DNA of 40,057 bases from an uncultured Verrucomicrobiota bacterium (GTDB lineage Bacteria; Verrucomicrobiota; Verrucomicrobiia; Limisphaerales; UBA9464): NCBI GenBank assembly GCA_903854475.1, contig CAINWP010000035.1, forward strand, positions 1 through 40,057, read 5' to 3'. The notes below the pieces were generated by a model. It saw only the letters and a list, made by a program, of their open reading frames with translations. It ran no database searches and was not told the origin of the DNA. This document shows, piece after piece, positions 1 through 9,511 of this stretch; position 1 is the stretch's first letter; every line of letters begins with the position of its first letter. A program made the position numbers and the translations under genes.

Positions 1-5
1 GTTCG

Positions 6-37
6 GGCGGAACAGACCGCAGGAGGTCTGCCCCGCC
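6..37. repeat. GC-rich inverted repeat at window edge
   Basis: A hairpin can be drawn with arms GGCGG/CCGCC outside and CAGACC/GGTCTG inside around a 6-base loop. It may be the terminator of a gene beyond the window edge, but no clear T-run follows on either strand, so its role is a guess. Confidence 0.3.
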
Positions 38-100
38 GCTCACCGCCTTGCCCAACCCAGAATTCCCCAGCCGCAGAACCCCTCCCCATTTTCAGACAGG

Positions 101-270
101 CTCTAAAGCCGGAATGATTTCGATCGGATCGGTTGTGCTGACGACATCCTCTTCCGCACGAGCATCGTTGTTCGCTGGTTGCGGGCTCCCAGTTGGCCGG
201 TTAATGATCCACAATTCGTTTTGCGATAAAAAATTCAACGCAATCACGTTACTTCCGACAGAATCGATCC
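101..270 (-). repeat. Dispersed repeat, copy 1
   Basis: This stretch aligns, over roughly 165 bases with short gaps, to the opposite strand of 14999-15160. Shared landmarks are CTTCCGCA, a TCGTT-rich centre, a CTTGCGA/TTTGCGA plus A-run block ending in AATTC, and a terminal GAATCG. It lies directly downstream of the threonine aldolase gene. A 63-codon GTG-start ORF at 283-92 on the minus strand falls inside it and could be a shadow of the repeat, not a gene. Confidence 0.6.
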
Positions 271-289
271 GGTGGAGCCACACTGCGAA

Positions 290-1372
290 TCAGCCTCCGG
301 CGCATTCCAACAGGTCGGCGGCGAAGGATCGGACGTCCTCCTCGCGGGTGTCCCAGGAGCACATCAAACGGCAGCCACCCTCTCCAATGAAGTTGTAGAA
401 GAGCCATCCCTTGTTCCAAAGCGCCTGGATGACTGGCTTGGGTAAATCTACGAACACGCTGTTTACCTGTCTGGGAAAGAGGATCCGCGCGCTCGGACAG
501 GTGGCGACGAGGTCGTGGAGTAGCGTCGCCATGGCGTTGGCGTGAGCGGCATGGCGCAGCCAGACGTCGTCCCGAAGCATCCCCACCCAGGGTGCAGACA
601 TGAAGCGCATCTTCGAACAGAGCTGCCCGGCTTGTTTGGTTCGGTAGGCGAATTCTTCAGCCAAGGCTAAGTTGAAGAAGACCACCGTTTCGCCCACATG
701 GATGCCATTCTTGGTGCCACCGAAGGAAAGGACATCGACACCGGCCTGCCAGGTGATCTCGCGGGGGGCTACCCCCAGAGCGGCCACAGCATTGGCAAAG
801 CGTGCGCCGTCCATGTGAAAGCGCAGCCCGTGTTTCTTGGTCATGGCTCCGATGGCTCGGAGTTCTTGAGGGGTGTACAGGGTCCCGACCTCGGTGGGCT
901 CGGTCACCGTGACCACCTTGGGTTTAGGGTAGTGGATGTCGGTTCGACGACGGACCGCTTCCTCGATACCTGCAGGGGTTAGTTTTCCACCGTCGCCCGG
1001 CAGCAGAAGTAGTTTGGAGCCGTTGCTGAAAAATTCGGGCGCACCGCATTCGTCTTTCTCGACGTGGGCAACCTCATGGCACAGGACGCTGTGGTAGCTC
1101 TGGCAGCAAGCCGACAAAGCTAGCGAATTGGCGGCGGTTCCGTTGAAGACGAAGAAGACCTCGCAGGGCGTCTCGAAGAGATCGCGGATCCGGTCCGTGG
1201 CGGCCTGGGTCCAACGGTCATTGCCATAGGCGGGCTCATGGTCCTGGTTGGCCTCAGCTAAGGCGGCCCAGGCTTCCGGAGTAATGCCCGCGTAGTTGTC
1301 CGAGGCGAAATGGCGTCTGGGCCCCTGAGGTTTTCCGAGTGGGAGGTTGCGAGCGGTGGGGTGCGAACTCAT
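290..1372 (-). CDS. ltaE: Low-specificity L-threonine aldolase
   Basis: This 360-residue protein belongs to the beta-eliminating lyase / threonine aldolase family of fold-type I PLP enzymes, which split L-threonine (and allo-threonine) to glycine and acetaldehyde in the cytoplasm. The PLP-binding lysine is K221 in SFGGTKNG. The cofactor-contacting stretch HMDGARFANA (186-195) precedes it, and FNGTAANSLAL (about 76-86) is the N-terminal PLP-phosphate region. Length is normal for the family. The ATG at 1372 is used because the HFASDNYAG start of the conserved domain follows closely. It is transcribed alone: the pfp terminator lies upstream, and a dispersed repeat lies just downstream. Some family members act on other beta-hydroxy amino acids, so the substrate is less certain than the family. 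Confidence 0.93.
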   Translation of the reverse strand: MSSHPTARNLPLGKPQGPRRHFASDNYAGITPEAWAALAEANQDHEPAYGNDRWTQAATDRIRDLFETPCEVFFVFNGTAANSLALSACCQSYHSVLCHEVAHVEKDECGAPEFFSNGSKLLLLPGDGGKLTPAGIEEAVRRRTDIHYPKPKVVTVTEPTEVGTLYTPQELRAIGAMTKKHGLRFHMDGARFANAVAALGVAPREITWQAGVDVLSFGGTKNGIHVGETVVFFNLALAEEFAYRTKQAGQLCSKMRFMSAPWVGMLRDDVWLRHAAHANAMATLLHDLVATCPSARILFPRQVNSVFVDLPKPVIQALWNKGWLFYNFIGEGGCRLMCSWDTREEDVRSFAADLLECAGG

Positions 1373-1464
1373 GCGCGTAGAGAGTTAACGCCGAATACGC
1401 CAGAACTGCAATGCAACGCCTTGTCATCGCTTGGGTTGGGGGCGTTCCAGGTGGGATTCATCAA

Positions 1465-1506
1465 CAAAAAACCGCCGAGGGATCTGTGGGATCCGTTCGG
1501 CGGTTT
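1465..1506 (-). terminator. Intrinsic terminator of pfp
   Basis: A 10-bp perfect stem (AAACCGCCGA / TCGGCGGTTT at 1469-1478 and 1497-1506) extends inward through GGATC/GATCC-type pairing. On the minus strand the hairpin is followed by a run of T residues (complement of the A-run at 1465-1471). It sits about 40 bases past the pfp stop, a classic Rho-independent terminator position. Confidence 0.85.
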
Positions 1507-1548
1507 GAGGCTTATGGGCAGTGCATCGCCCATCAGCGCTGTGATGGC

Positions 1549-2823
1549 TCAGGCGCGGGGCGCGAGTTTCTTCTCGACCGGGCTCTTGGCGAGGATCGTG
1601 TAGGACGGAAGACCGTTCTTTTGCGGAACGACAACCTGGCCTTCGATCAACGGGGCGGCATATTCGACAAACTTCTCGTTCGGCAAGAATCCGTCTTCGC
1701 TAATCCAGTCGCGCGGGATGAAGTGCTCGACATTGGCGATGTTCTCCAGCGGTTCGAGCTGGATCTCCCAGCGGTACGGGCTGGAGGACAAGCGCACAAT
1801 CTTGGGCATCAGGCCCGATTTGCCAGAGACAGCCGCGCGGACGGCGGCCGTGCCGCAGGCGAAGGCTTCATCGGCATCGGTGAGACTGGCGTAGTGAGCG
1901 GCCGCGCGCTGGGCATAGCCGAGTTTCACCGTGCGGGTCTTGAGGTTGAGCTTGCCCTGAACGATTGATGCCAGCGCGTCGGCGGCCCCGGAGAGCACCG
2001 CATGGCCGAAGGCATCGAGGCGGGTTTTGTCAGCACCGATCTCTTCGCCGGCTTCGTTCTTCACACCCTCGCCGCAGACGACCACACAATATTTGTGTTC
2101 GGCGACCACTTCCTTCACCCGATTGAGGAATGCAGCCTCATTCAGGGGGATTTCGGGCAGTATGATGATGTGCGGCGGGTTGGCCGGATTGCCCTGCTTG
2201 GCCAGGACGGTTCCAGCAGCGATCCAGCCGGCGGCGCGGCCCATGACTTCGACGATGCAGCAGGAGCCGTCATCGGTGGCCATGGAACCGACGTCGAAGC
2301 CGATTTCCATCACCGTGGCCGAGTTGTACTTGATCACCGAACCGTATCCCGGGCAGTGGTCGGTGACCGGAAGGTCGTTATCGATGGTTTTGGGCACGCC
2401 CATCACGCGCAGGTCGTACCCGCGCTTCACCGCCTCCAAATGAATTTTGTGCGCGGTATCTTGGGAATCGTTGCCGCCCGCGTAGAAAAAGTAGCGAATA
2501 TTGTGGGCTTCAAAGACCTCGAAGAGACGGTCCATGTCTTTGGCCGCTTTTTCGGGCTTCTTGTTGAAATCAATCTTGTAGCGGCAGGTACCGAGAGCGG
2601 CCGCGGGCGTGTTCCGTAGGCCCTCGATCGACTTGGACCGCTCGTCGTTGATGTCGATCAGGTCTTCGTTGAGAATTCCTAAGATACCGTTCTGGCCGCC
2701 AAAAATCTCTTCGATGCACTCATGGTGACCGGCTTCGGTGATAACCCCGGCAATGGAGGCGTTGATGACGCTGGTGGGGCCGCCAGACTGGGCGACGAGA
2801 AGATTTCCGATGAGTTCAGCCAT
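1549..2823 (-). CDS. pfp: Pyrophosphate-dependent 6-phosphofructokinase
   Basis: A 424-residue phosphofructokinase that should interconvert fructose 6-phosphate and fructose 1,6-bisphosphate in glycolysis. Visible motifs, counted from MAELIG, are SGGPT (13-17), GGNDS (116-120), PKTIDNDL (144-151) and MGRAAGW (194-200). The GGND signature, in place of the GGDG of ATP-dependent enzymes, together with the length over 400 residues, points to pyrophosphate as phosphoryl donor, which makes the step reversible. The ATG at 2823 is preferred over a TTG at 2868, because family similarity begins at MAELIGNLLVAQSGG. A strong terminator follows the stop codon. The donor assignment rests on family motifs, not on measurement. 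Confidence 0.92.
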   Translation of the reverse strand: MAELIGNLLVAQSGGPTSVINASIAGVITEAGHHECIEEIFGGQNGILGILNEDLIDINDERSKSIEGLRNTPAAALGTCRYKIDFNKKPEKAAKDMDRLFEVFEAHNIRYFFYAGGNDSQDTAHKIHLEAVKRGYDLRVMGVPKTIDNDLPVTDHCPGYGSVIKYNSATVMEIGFDVGSMATDDGSCCIVEVMGRAAGWIAAGTVLAKQGNPANPPHIIILPEIPLNEAAFLNRVKEVVAEHKYCVVVCGEGVKNEAGEEIGADKTRLDAFGHAVLSGAADALASIVQGKLNLKTRTVKLGYAQRAAAHYASLTDADEAFACGTAAVRAAVSGKSGLMPKIVRLSSSPYRWEIQLEPLENIANVEHFIPRDWISEDGFLPNEKFVEYAAPLIEGQVVVPQKNGLPSYTILAKSPVEKKLAPRA

Positions 2824-2921
2824 ACGCTTTATGTTGTAAAGCCTGCCCCTTGGAAAATCAGGCAGCAAGCCGCAATCACGGGTTCTAGCAGGTTCTCAGG
2901 CCGGAGGAGTGGATTAGGGTG

Positions 2922-5900
2922 CTATGGCGCTTGATTTACCGACTTTTTAAATTCCCGCTCTCGAATCAGGACAAAGAGGATGGGGGTGACGATGAGGATG
3001 TGGAGCAGACTGCTGACCATGCCGCCGATGACGGGTGTGGCCAGAGGCTTCATCACTTCAGTCCCAGTTCGGTGACTCCAAAAAATCGGCAGAAGGGAGG
3101 CTACGATGGTGGCTACGGTCATGACCTTGGGGCGAAGTCGGAGACGCGCCCCGTCTTTGACCGCCTGAATGAGGTCGTCATGAGTGAAGCGATCTCCCAG
3201 TGCAGCACGACGCGTGGCGAGCATTTCCTCGAGATAGACGACCATCACCACCCCGGTCTGGATGGCGGTTCCAAACAAAGCGATGTAACCGACCCAAACA
3301 GCGACGCTGAAATGCCAGCCGAGAGCCCATTGCAAGAAGACGCCGCCGGACAAGGCGAACGGGACGGCCAAGAGGACGTGGGCGGCCTCGATGGCGGAGC
3401 GATACACGAGATAGAGCAGCAGGAAGATAACGACCAACACCGTCGGAACGATCTGACGGAGAGTCCGGCTGGCCCGGATCTGGTTTTCGAACTCACCGGA
3501 GTACTCGAGGGTCATGCCTCGGGAGAGGGTGGGCACGATTTCACGGTCCATTCGCTCCTGAACCTCGGTGACAAAGGATCCGAGATCCCGATCTTGAACG
3601 TTGGCTTGGACAAAGACCCGCAGGCGGCCGTTCTCGCTGGCGATTTCTCCCGGTCCATCGGTGCGTTGGACCCGGGCCACTAGGGACAATGGCACTGGGG
3701 ACCCGTTGGCGGTCGGTATCAGAATTTCTCCCAACCGATCGATGTCGTCGCGTTCGGAGGCCGCTAAGCGGACCTGGATGGGCAACCGGGCCCGACCCTC
3801 GATTGCGGTACCGACAACCGTTCCGCCGATTCCAGATTCGACGACGTCGAGCACATCCTGTGCGTTGAGGCCGTAGCGCGCCGCCTGCGTGCGATCGACC
3901 TCAATTTCCACGTAGGGCTTGCCTTGCACTCGACTGGCGGCGACGCCCACGGCTCCAGGGACCGAGCGGACCACGCGTTCGATTTCAAAGGCCTTACGCT
4001 GGAGTTCTTCCAACGAGTCTCCGAAAACCTTGATGCCCAATTGGGCCCGGATGCCGGTGCTCAGCATGAGAATCCGGTTCTCGATGGGTTGGAGGAACCC
4101 GGGCACATAACCGGGAATCTCACTCAGCTTTCGACTCAATTCGCCGATGAGGTCGCGCGGCGTGACCCCGGCCCGCCATTCTGGATTGCGAATAACAGTG
4201 GGAATCGGAAGGAATCCCCATACGAGACGATTGGTCGAAATCCATTCCGGTTTGAGAGTGATGGTGGTCTCGATCATCTCGACCGGCGCCGGATCGGTTG
4301 CCGTTTCAAATCGACCGAGTTTTCCGGCTACTGTCTGAACTTCCGGTAGGGCTCGGATCACGCGGTCTTGCCAACTCATGATCTCCTTCACCTGGGTGAG
4401 CGAAGTGCCTGGCAGAAGCACCGGCATAAAGAGGAGACTACCCTCATTGAGGGGAGGCATAAATTCGCTGCCCATGCCCTTGCCTAGGCGGGCAATGGAG
4501 GGCCAACCCGCCGATTCGAACTGCGTCACCCAAGTCCGCGGGAGTCCCAAAGCGAGAATGATCGCCAGCCCCAAGATCAGACCCGCAGAGGTCAGGACCG
4601 TCTTGCGCCAGATGAGCGCTTGCGACAGTAGGGGGTCATAGATTCTCAGCAGCCAGCGCATAAGAAAATGGTCTGCCTCGCGATGGAACGGCCCGCGTAC
4701 GAGGAACGAGCACAGGACCGGCACCAGTGTCATCGCCAGGAAGGTGGAACCGATCATGGCGAAGGTTTTGGTGAAGGCCAGTGGGTGGAAGAGTTTGCCT
4801 TCCTGACCGGTGAGCGCGAAGACCGGAACGAAGGCCAAAATGATGATGACCATGGCAAAGAAGACCGGGCGACCCACTTGGAGAGACGCATCGCGGGTGA
4901 CTTGCAGGGTCTCCTCTAGGGTGAGTCGATTTCCGAGTCCAGCCCGCTGCTTGTTGGCTTCGGCCTCCTCGGCGTGTCGGAGGACATTCTCGGTCATCAC
5001 GATCGCGGCATCGACCAAGACGCCGATGGCGATGGCGATGCCAGTCAGCGACATGATGTTCGAGGAGATACCGAACTGCTGCATGAGCAGGAAGGCCGTC
5101 AGAATAGACAGGGGTAGCGGCAGGGTGACGATGACGATGCTTCGGAAGTGCCAGAGGAACAAAATGTGGGCGAGGGTCACCAGAATTACCTCTTCCCACA
5201 GCGCATGCTTCAGGGTGTCCAGGGTGCGGTCGATGAGGTCGCTGCGATCGTAAAAGGGGCGGAGGGTTACCCCGGGTGGAAGGCTGGGTTGGATTTGGGC
5301 GATGCGTTCTCGCGTTTTTCGGATGACTTCGCGCGCATTCTCGCCGGTTCGCATGACAATGACGCCTCCAACCCGCTCCTGTCCGTCGACATCCAGCGCG
5401 CCCCGCCGGAAGTCGCCGCCCAAACGAATGTGAGCCACCTCGCGCAGCAGCACCGGAACACCATTGGTTTCCGACAGCACCACTTGCTCCAATTCGTCGG
5501 TGCTTCGAATTAACCCGACGCCTCGAACCACGTACTCGCGGCCGTTCTCTTCGATCACCTTGCCGCCGACGTTGATGTTGGCCCGACCCACGGCTTCTAG
5601 AACCCGGCCCAAGGTAATGCCGACAGCGCGCAGCTTGGCCGACGACACCTCGATTTGGTACTGGCGCACAAACCCGCCGATCGAAGCCACCTCGGCCACA
5701 CCTGGGATGGACTGGAGCGGGTAGCGAATAAGCCAGTCTTGAATACTGCGCAATCGACCCAAATCGTATCCTCCCTCGGGGGCCAGAGTTGGGTCCACCT
5801 CCAGATAGTATTGATACACCCAGCCCAGCCCCGAGGCATCCGGACCGAGTTTCGGCACGACACTGGCTGGCAATGAGCCCGTGATTTGATTCAGGCGCTC

Positions 5901-6233
5901 CAGCACCCGGGTGCGGGCGAAATAATTGTCGATGGAGTCTTCGAACAGCACGGTGATGAGAGAAAACCCCGTCATGCTGGTGGCCCGAACGCTGCGCACT
6001 CCCGCCAGGCCTTGCAGGTTGGCCGACAGCGGGTAGGTGATCTGGTCCTCGACTTCCTGAACACCTCGGCCGGCCCAGTCGGCGAAGACGGTGACTTGGT
6101 TTTCACTCAGGTCCGGTATGGCATCGACCGGAGTCCGGTACACGGCCCGTATTCCCAGCGCGACGAGCATGAGGGTACCGCAAAGCACGAGGAAGCGCTG
6201 GCGCAGAGAGGCTGCGATGAGGCGATCGATCAC
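2922..6233 (-). CDS. cusA: Heavy-metal RND efflux pump (CusA/CzcA family)
   Basis: The 1103-residue inner-membrane proton/metal antiporter of a tripartite efflux complex. The N-terminal helix is followed by IPDLSENQV, typical of HME-RND pumps. The transmembrane proton-relay segment GVLVDAAIVMTENVLRH carries the conserved aspartate. The porter-domain stretch EFMPPLNEGSLLFMP contains methionines in the CusA arrangement, which favours Cu(I)/Ag(I) over Zn/Co export. Length is normal for the family (about 1040-1100). The start is the GTG at 6233: it overlaps the stop of the adaptor gene in a GTGA junction and has AAGGAG five bases upstream. An in-frame upstream start at 6260 is unlikely. It is the last gene of the operon. 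Metal specificity is inferred from motifs and from the adaptor's domains. Confidence 0.93.
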   Translation of the reverse strand: MIDRLIAASLRQRFLVLCGTLMLVALGIRAVYRTPVDAIPDLSENQVTVFADWAGRGVQEVEDQITYPLSANLQGLAGVRSVRATSMTGFSLITVLFEDSIDNYFARTRVLERLNQITGSLPASVVPKLGPDASGLGWVYQYYLEVDPTLAPEGGYDLGRLRSIQDWLIRYPLQSIPGVAEVASIGGFVRQYQIEVSSAKLRAVGITLGRVLEAVGRANINVGGKVIEENGREYVVRGVGLIRSTDELEQVVLSETNGVPVLLREVAHIRLGGDFRRGALDVDGQERVGGVIVMRTGENAREVIRKTRERIAQIQPSLPPGVTLRPFYDRSDLIDRTLDTLKHALWEEVILVTLAHILFLWHFRSIVIVTLPLPLSILTAFLLMQQFGISSNIMSLTGIAIAIGVLVDAAIVMTENVLRHAEEAEANKQRAGLGNRLTLEETLQVTRDASLQVGRPVFFAMVIIILAFVPVFALTGQEGKLFHPLAFTKTFAMIGSTFLAMTLVPVLCSFLVRGPFHREADHFLMRWLLRIYDPLLSQALIWRKTVLTSAGLILGLAIILALGLPRTWVTQFESAGWPSIARLGKGMGSEFMPPLNEGSLLFMPVLLPGTSLTQVKEIMSWQDRVIRALPEVQTVAGKLGRFETATDPAPVEMIETTITLKPEWISTNRLVWGFLPIPTVIRNPEWRAGVTPRDLIGELSRKLSEIPGYVPGFLQPIENRILMLSTGIRAQLGIKVFGDSLEELQRKAFEIERVVRSVPGAVGVAASRVQGKPYVEIEVDRTQAARYGLNAQDVLDVVESGIGGTVVGTAIEGRARLPIQVRLAASERDDIDRLGEILIPTANGSPVPLSLVARVQRTDGPGEIASENGRLRVFVQANVQDRDLGSFVTEVQERMDREIVPTLSRGMTLEYSGEFENQIRASRTLRQIVPTVLVVIFLLLYLVYRSAIEAAHVLLAVPFALSGGVFLQWALGWHFSVAVWVGYIALFGTAIQTGVVMVVYLEEMLATRRAALGDRFTHDDLIQAVKDGARLRLRPKVMTVATIVASLLPIFWSHRTGTEVMKPLATPVIGGMVSSLLHILIVTPILFVLIREREFKKSVNQAP

Positions 6234-8014
6234 GGCTTCTCCTTCAGTTCGAGACCGCAATCAATCATCTCAGCCCCGAAGAACGGGTTGCGGACCTTGG
6301 AGTATTTTTGCAACCAGCCGGCCCGCTTTGGAGCAGAGGGAATTGCTCGATCGACCATCGGGCATTCGAATGTGCGGACTTCCATTTCCCATCCCTGACG
6401 GTGAGCCCATCGGGCCAGTTCCACGGTGGTCTGTGATTGGTCGAGGAACCATTTCCGAGCTTCCGCAAGACTGGAAGGAGGCGTGGAAACCGGTGGAACG
6501 GAGACTGATGCGATGGATTTCTGGAGCGTTTCTGGAAGACTTGAATCTGGCTGAGTGGCCCATTGGCGGAGTGCGTCCTGATGAGATGGGAAGCGGCTCA
6601 CGGTTTTTCGAAACACCTCCAACTGATCCGAGGCGAGTGCTTCAGACAAGTCGGCTGAGTGTCGCAAGAACCCGGCCAAGGGAGGCGGAGTGGGAGATAG
6701 ATTCCGTGAGGTCGATGAGGCCTGGGAATTGCCACTGTCGCCACTGCCACCGGTTTGGAGTTGGGATTGTGCATCGATAAGGAAGGCCGCCTGTGTCACG
6801 ACTCGTTCTCCGGGTTTTAGGCCATCCAGCACTTCTGCCAAGTGGTCGCCGATACGGCCGATGCGAACCTTCCGGGACTCGTAGCCCCCGGCGCCGAGGC
6901 TCAGGTAGACCACGGGTTGCCCCCCGTTCCACAAAAGGGCGCTGCGGGGCAGGGTGCGTGCGGTCTCGACGCAGGCAATCTCAGCCATGGCAGTGACCCG
7001 GTGGAGCAACCGTCGGCGGGGGCCCTCGGCGGTCGCTTCGATCGGATTAGGAACCTCGATGCGCACTCGGGTGCTCCGGGTCATCGGGTCGAAGTTCGGA
7101 TCAATGAAACTCACCTGGCCGGTGATAACTCCGCCGTTCCAAGAAGCGGTGGTGATGCGGGCCGATTGGCCCACCCGGAGCCATTGGCGGTCCGACTCGT
7201 AGGCCGTGAGTTGCACCCACATGGTGGAGAAATCCGCCGTCTCAAAGAGGCGCTGCCCTTCGGTGACGTACTGGCCCTCGTACACCTGTTTGAGCACCAC
7301 CGTGCCATCGGCTGGAATCATGAGATCGCTGGTCAGGGCGCTGGGAGACTTATCCTTCAGTGCATCGATTTGCCGCGGAGTCAGGCCCATTTGAATTAAA
7401 CGCTGTCGGGCGGAGGCCAGGATCGGGGTCAGGTCGGTCGAGGCGCCGGCGGGTTCCGGGTGCGGTTGTTTGCTGAGGGCCAGGTACTCGCGTTCTGCGG
7501 TGAGCAAACTCGGAGAATAGAGGGTCAACAGGAGGTCACCTGCTCGAATTTCTTGGCCCAGCCTGTTGACCGACAGTCGCTCAATGCGCCCGGCCACAGA
7601 GGCAGAAATCATCCGGTGGCGGGTGTCGTTGTCTTCTAGGGTTCCCGAGATCCGCAGGTTGCGGATGAGGGGGGATTCAGAAACCTCACTGGTTTCGAGG
7701 TGGATTAATTGAATCGAATTAGTTCCGAGGACGACAACAGGCCCCTCCGCAGTCGCTCCAGAATCCCCGTCATAAACCGGGCTCAATTCCATACCGCAAA
7801 TGGTGCATCGTCCCGGTCGGTCAGACCGTATCCACGGATGCATCGGCGATTGGTAGAACCTCACGGATCGGGGACGCGAGGGGTCCGTACCTAGTGGTTG
7901 GGAAACCGCGGATGTTTGGGGAAGATCCCAGTGGGACCGGAGGACCCAGAATCCGGCACCGGTGAGGAGACCGGCGACGAAGACAGCCAACAGCAGCAGT
8001 CGAGAGGTTTTCAT
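6230..8014 (-). CDS. cusB: Periplasmic adaptor of metal efflux with HMBD and DUF3347-like domains
   Basis: A 594-residue HlyD/CusB-type membrane fusion protein linking pump and outer-membrane channel. Residues 1-25 form an uncleaved-looking signal/anchor helix. Residues 53-82 are a heavy-metal-binding domain with the MHP...CTICGMELSPVY pattern. The barrel-sandwich/lipoyl and beta-barrel regions follow at about 95-420. The last about 150 residues resemble DUF3347, ending in CPM...WLQK...RNPFFGAEMIDCG, a region associated with copper-handling proteins. The ATG at 8014 overlaps the stop of the outer-membrane factor gene (ATGA), and the stop overlaps the pump start, so all three genes should be translationally coupled. 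An in-frame start at 8149 would lie inside the upstream gene and is rejected. The extra domains suggest copper or silver as cargo (inference). Confidence 0.92.
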   Translation of the reverse strand: MKTSRLLLLAVFVAGLLTGAGFWVLRSHWDLPQTSAVSQPLGTDPSRPRSVRFYQSPMHPWIRSDRPGRCTICGMELSPVYDGDSGATAEGPVVVLGTNSIQLIHLETSEVSESPLIRNLRISGTLEDNDTRHRMISASVAGRIERLSVNRLGQEIRAGDLLLTLYSPSLLTAEREYLALSKQPHPEPAGASTDLTPILASARQRLIQMGLTPRQIDALKDKSPSALTSDLMIPADGTVVLKQVYEGQYVTEGQRLFETADFSTMWVQLTAYESDRQWLRVGQSARITTASWNGGVITGQVSFIDPNFDPMTRSTRVRIEVPNPIEATAEGPRRRLLHRVTAMAEIACVETARTLPRSALLWNGGQPVVYLSLGAGGYESRKVRIGRIGDHLAEVLDGLKPGERVVTQAAFLIDAQSQLQTGGSGDSGNSQASSTSRNLSPTPPPLAGFLRHSADLSEALASDQLEVFRKTVSRFPSHQDALRQWATQPDSSLPETLQKSIASVSVPPVSTPPSSLAEARKWFLDQSQTTVELARWAHRQGWEMEVRTFECPMVDRAIPSAPKRAGWLQKYSKVRNPFFGAEMIDCGLELKEKP

Positions 8015-9327
8015 GGAGCAGGAGAAGAACTTGAAAGCGGGGAAGAGGGTTGGGGTAAATCGTGCCAACCGCCGAGCAGGAGTAGTTCGGCGATGGCGGA
8101 CCATTGTTCGGCGATTGCGGTGGCCTGATTGAATTGTGCGTCGAGCCATTGCCGACGCAGATCCAGTGTGTCTCGCAGTTCACCAGGACCGGCGCTCAAG
8201 GCCGCGGTGGCGGTGTCCAGAGCGGTGCGGAGACGCGGCAGGAGAGTCTCATCTGCCAGTTCGGCCCGGATACGGGCGCTTTCGATACGGGTCAACCAAT
8301 GATGAATCTCCAGGGTGACCTCTGCCTCCAGATTGGCCACCTCGCGGTGTGCGGCTTCAAGTCGGAGTCGATCCCGGGTGAGGTCCTTGCGGTATTGGTC
8401 TCCGTTAAACCAGGGAAGGGACAAAGACAAGGTGGCCGCACCGTTCCTCAGGCCGCCGTCTCCGGAGTACTGACGGGTATCAAACCCCAGCGACAGGTTG
8501 GGGAGTCGGGAGCGTCGGGTGGCATCGACCCGGGCGGAGGCTTCGTTGCTTAACCTTCGAGCCACCCGCAACTGGGGTTCCGCGGCGAGAGCGCGGCGCG
8601 GCCAATCGTGTTGATAGGTAATGGGTGCGGCTTTTGACGGTAGTTCCCACGGCCCGACCGCGCGGTCGATGGGGTGGCCCAAGACACGATTGATGCGCGC
8701 CGCGGCATCCTGAGTATCGATTCGCAGGAGCCTGAGCCGTGTCTCGGCTTGGGATAATTCGTTGCGGACTTGGAGAAGCAGCGTGGCGGTGATCCCACCG
8801 GATGCGTGGCGTGCCTCCAGGGTGTTGAGGATTCGGCGCAGCCAAACTTGATCGGCTTCAGCCAGCTCGATGCTGCGCTGGAGTAAGGCCATTTGCAGGA
8901 TTCGTTCCATGAGGTCTCGCTGGAGTATGGCGATCCGAGTTTCGGCCATTTCCCGGGCAGTTTTGGCCTCGGCTTCGGCGAGGGCACGGGCCGCAGATTC
9001 CTTACCGAAGACGGGCAGCGTCTGGGTGATTCCTAGGGCGATATCGCCTTCCTCTGAAGCCAGGGGTCCTCGGGAGGTGAAGCCGAGGCCTCCGGCCCTG
9101 AGGGTTGGATCGGCCCACTGCCGCGTGCCTTCGGCCTGGGCCTTGGCAGCCCCGGCCCGCAGTTTCAACGCTTGCAGGCCGGGATGACGGTCCGGTATCG
9201 ACTCGGCCATTTGGTGGACGGCCGACGGTGTGACGACCTCGGCACGGCAGTGCCAGGCCACCAGAAGACTGATGACCCAGCCGCCGATTCGGGCCGAATA
9301 CCGATAAATGACAGGCAAAGAATTCAT
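8011..9327 (-). CDS. Outer-membrane efflux factor (TolC/CusC family)
   Basis: A 438-residue outer-membrane channel subunit that exports metal out of the cell with the adaptor and RND pump encoded next. After a signal peptide (about residues 1-30, ending near HCRA) the protein shows two OEP repeats of long helices, for example LAEAEAKTAREMAETRIAILQRDLME and RDRLRLEAAHREVANLEAEVTLEIHHW-type stretches, and GLGFTSRGPLASEEGDIALGI-type strand residues. Its stop overlaps the adaptor ATG by 4 bp. The ATG at 9327 is chosen over a TTG four codons upstream. About 185 bases separate it from the secreted protein gene upstream; no convincing gene or terminator lies there apart from a weak GGCCC/GGGCC hairpin at 9493-9509. 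Confidence 0.88.
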   Translation of the reverse strand: MNSLPVIYRYSARIGGWVISLLVAWHCRAEVVTPSAVHQMAESIPDRHPGLQALKLRAGAAKAQAEGTRQWADPTLRAGGLGFTSRGPLASEEGDIALGITQTLPVFGKESAARALAEAEAKTAREMAETRIAILQRDLMERILQMALLQRSIELAEADQVWLRRILNTLEARHASGGITATLLLQVRNELSQAETRLRLLRIDTQDAAARINRVLGHPIDRAVGPWELPSKAAPITYQHDWPRRALAAEPQLRVARRLSNEASARVDATRRSRLPNLSLGFDTRQYSGDGGLRNGAATLSLSLPWFNGDQYRKDLTRDRLRLEAAHREVANLEAEVTLEIHHWLTRIESARIRAELADETLLPRLRTALDTATAALSAGPGELRDTLDLRRQWLDAQFNQATAIAEQWSAIAELLLLGGWHDLPQPSSPLSSSSPAP

Positions 9328-9511
9328 GAATGGAACCAACGGGAGATCTTGGACAGGACCGAAGCGCTGAGACCTTTTCGGTCTTGGGAAGTGCCGTCAG
9401 CGGATTTCAGGAAAAGGAAAATCCGTCCGCGGCTGGGTCCAGAAGTTCGTTCGTGGAACGACCCTTCAGGTCCGGATGCCTGGTTGTGAACAGGCCCGAT
9501 TCAGGGGCCGA

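Noticed and set aside
92-283. 63-codon minus-strand ORF after ltaE with a GTG start and GGAGG upstream
   Set aside because: It lies inside the dispersed repeat shared with 14999-15160, where the matching frame is not preserved, so coding is not supported.
1411-1968. Long plus-strand ORF opposite pfp (and similar ones opposite cusA, birA and hsdR)
   Set aside because: Antisense shadows of strong genes in GC-rich DNA, with no recognisable domain.
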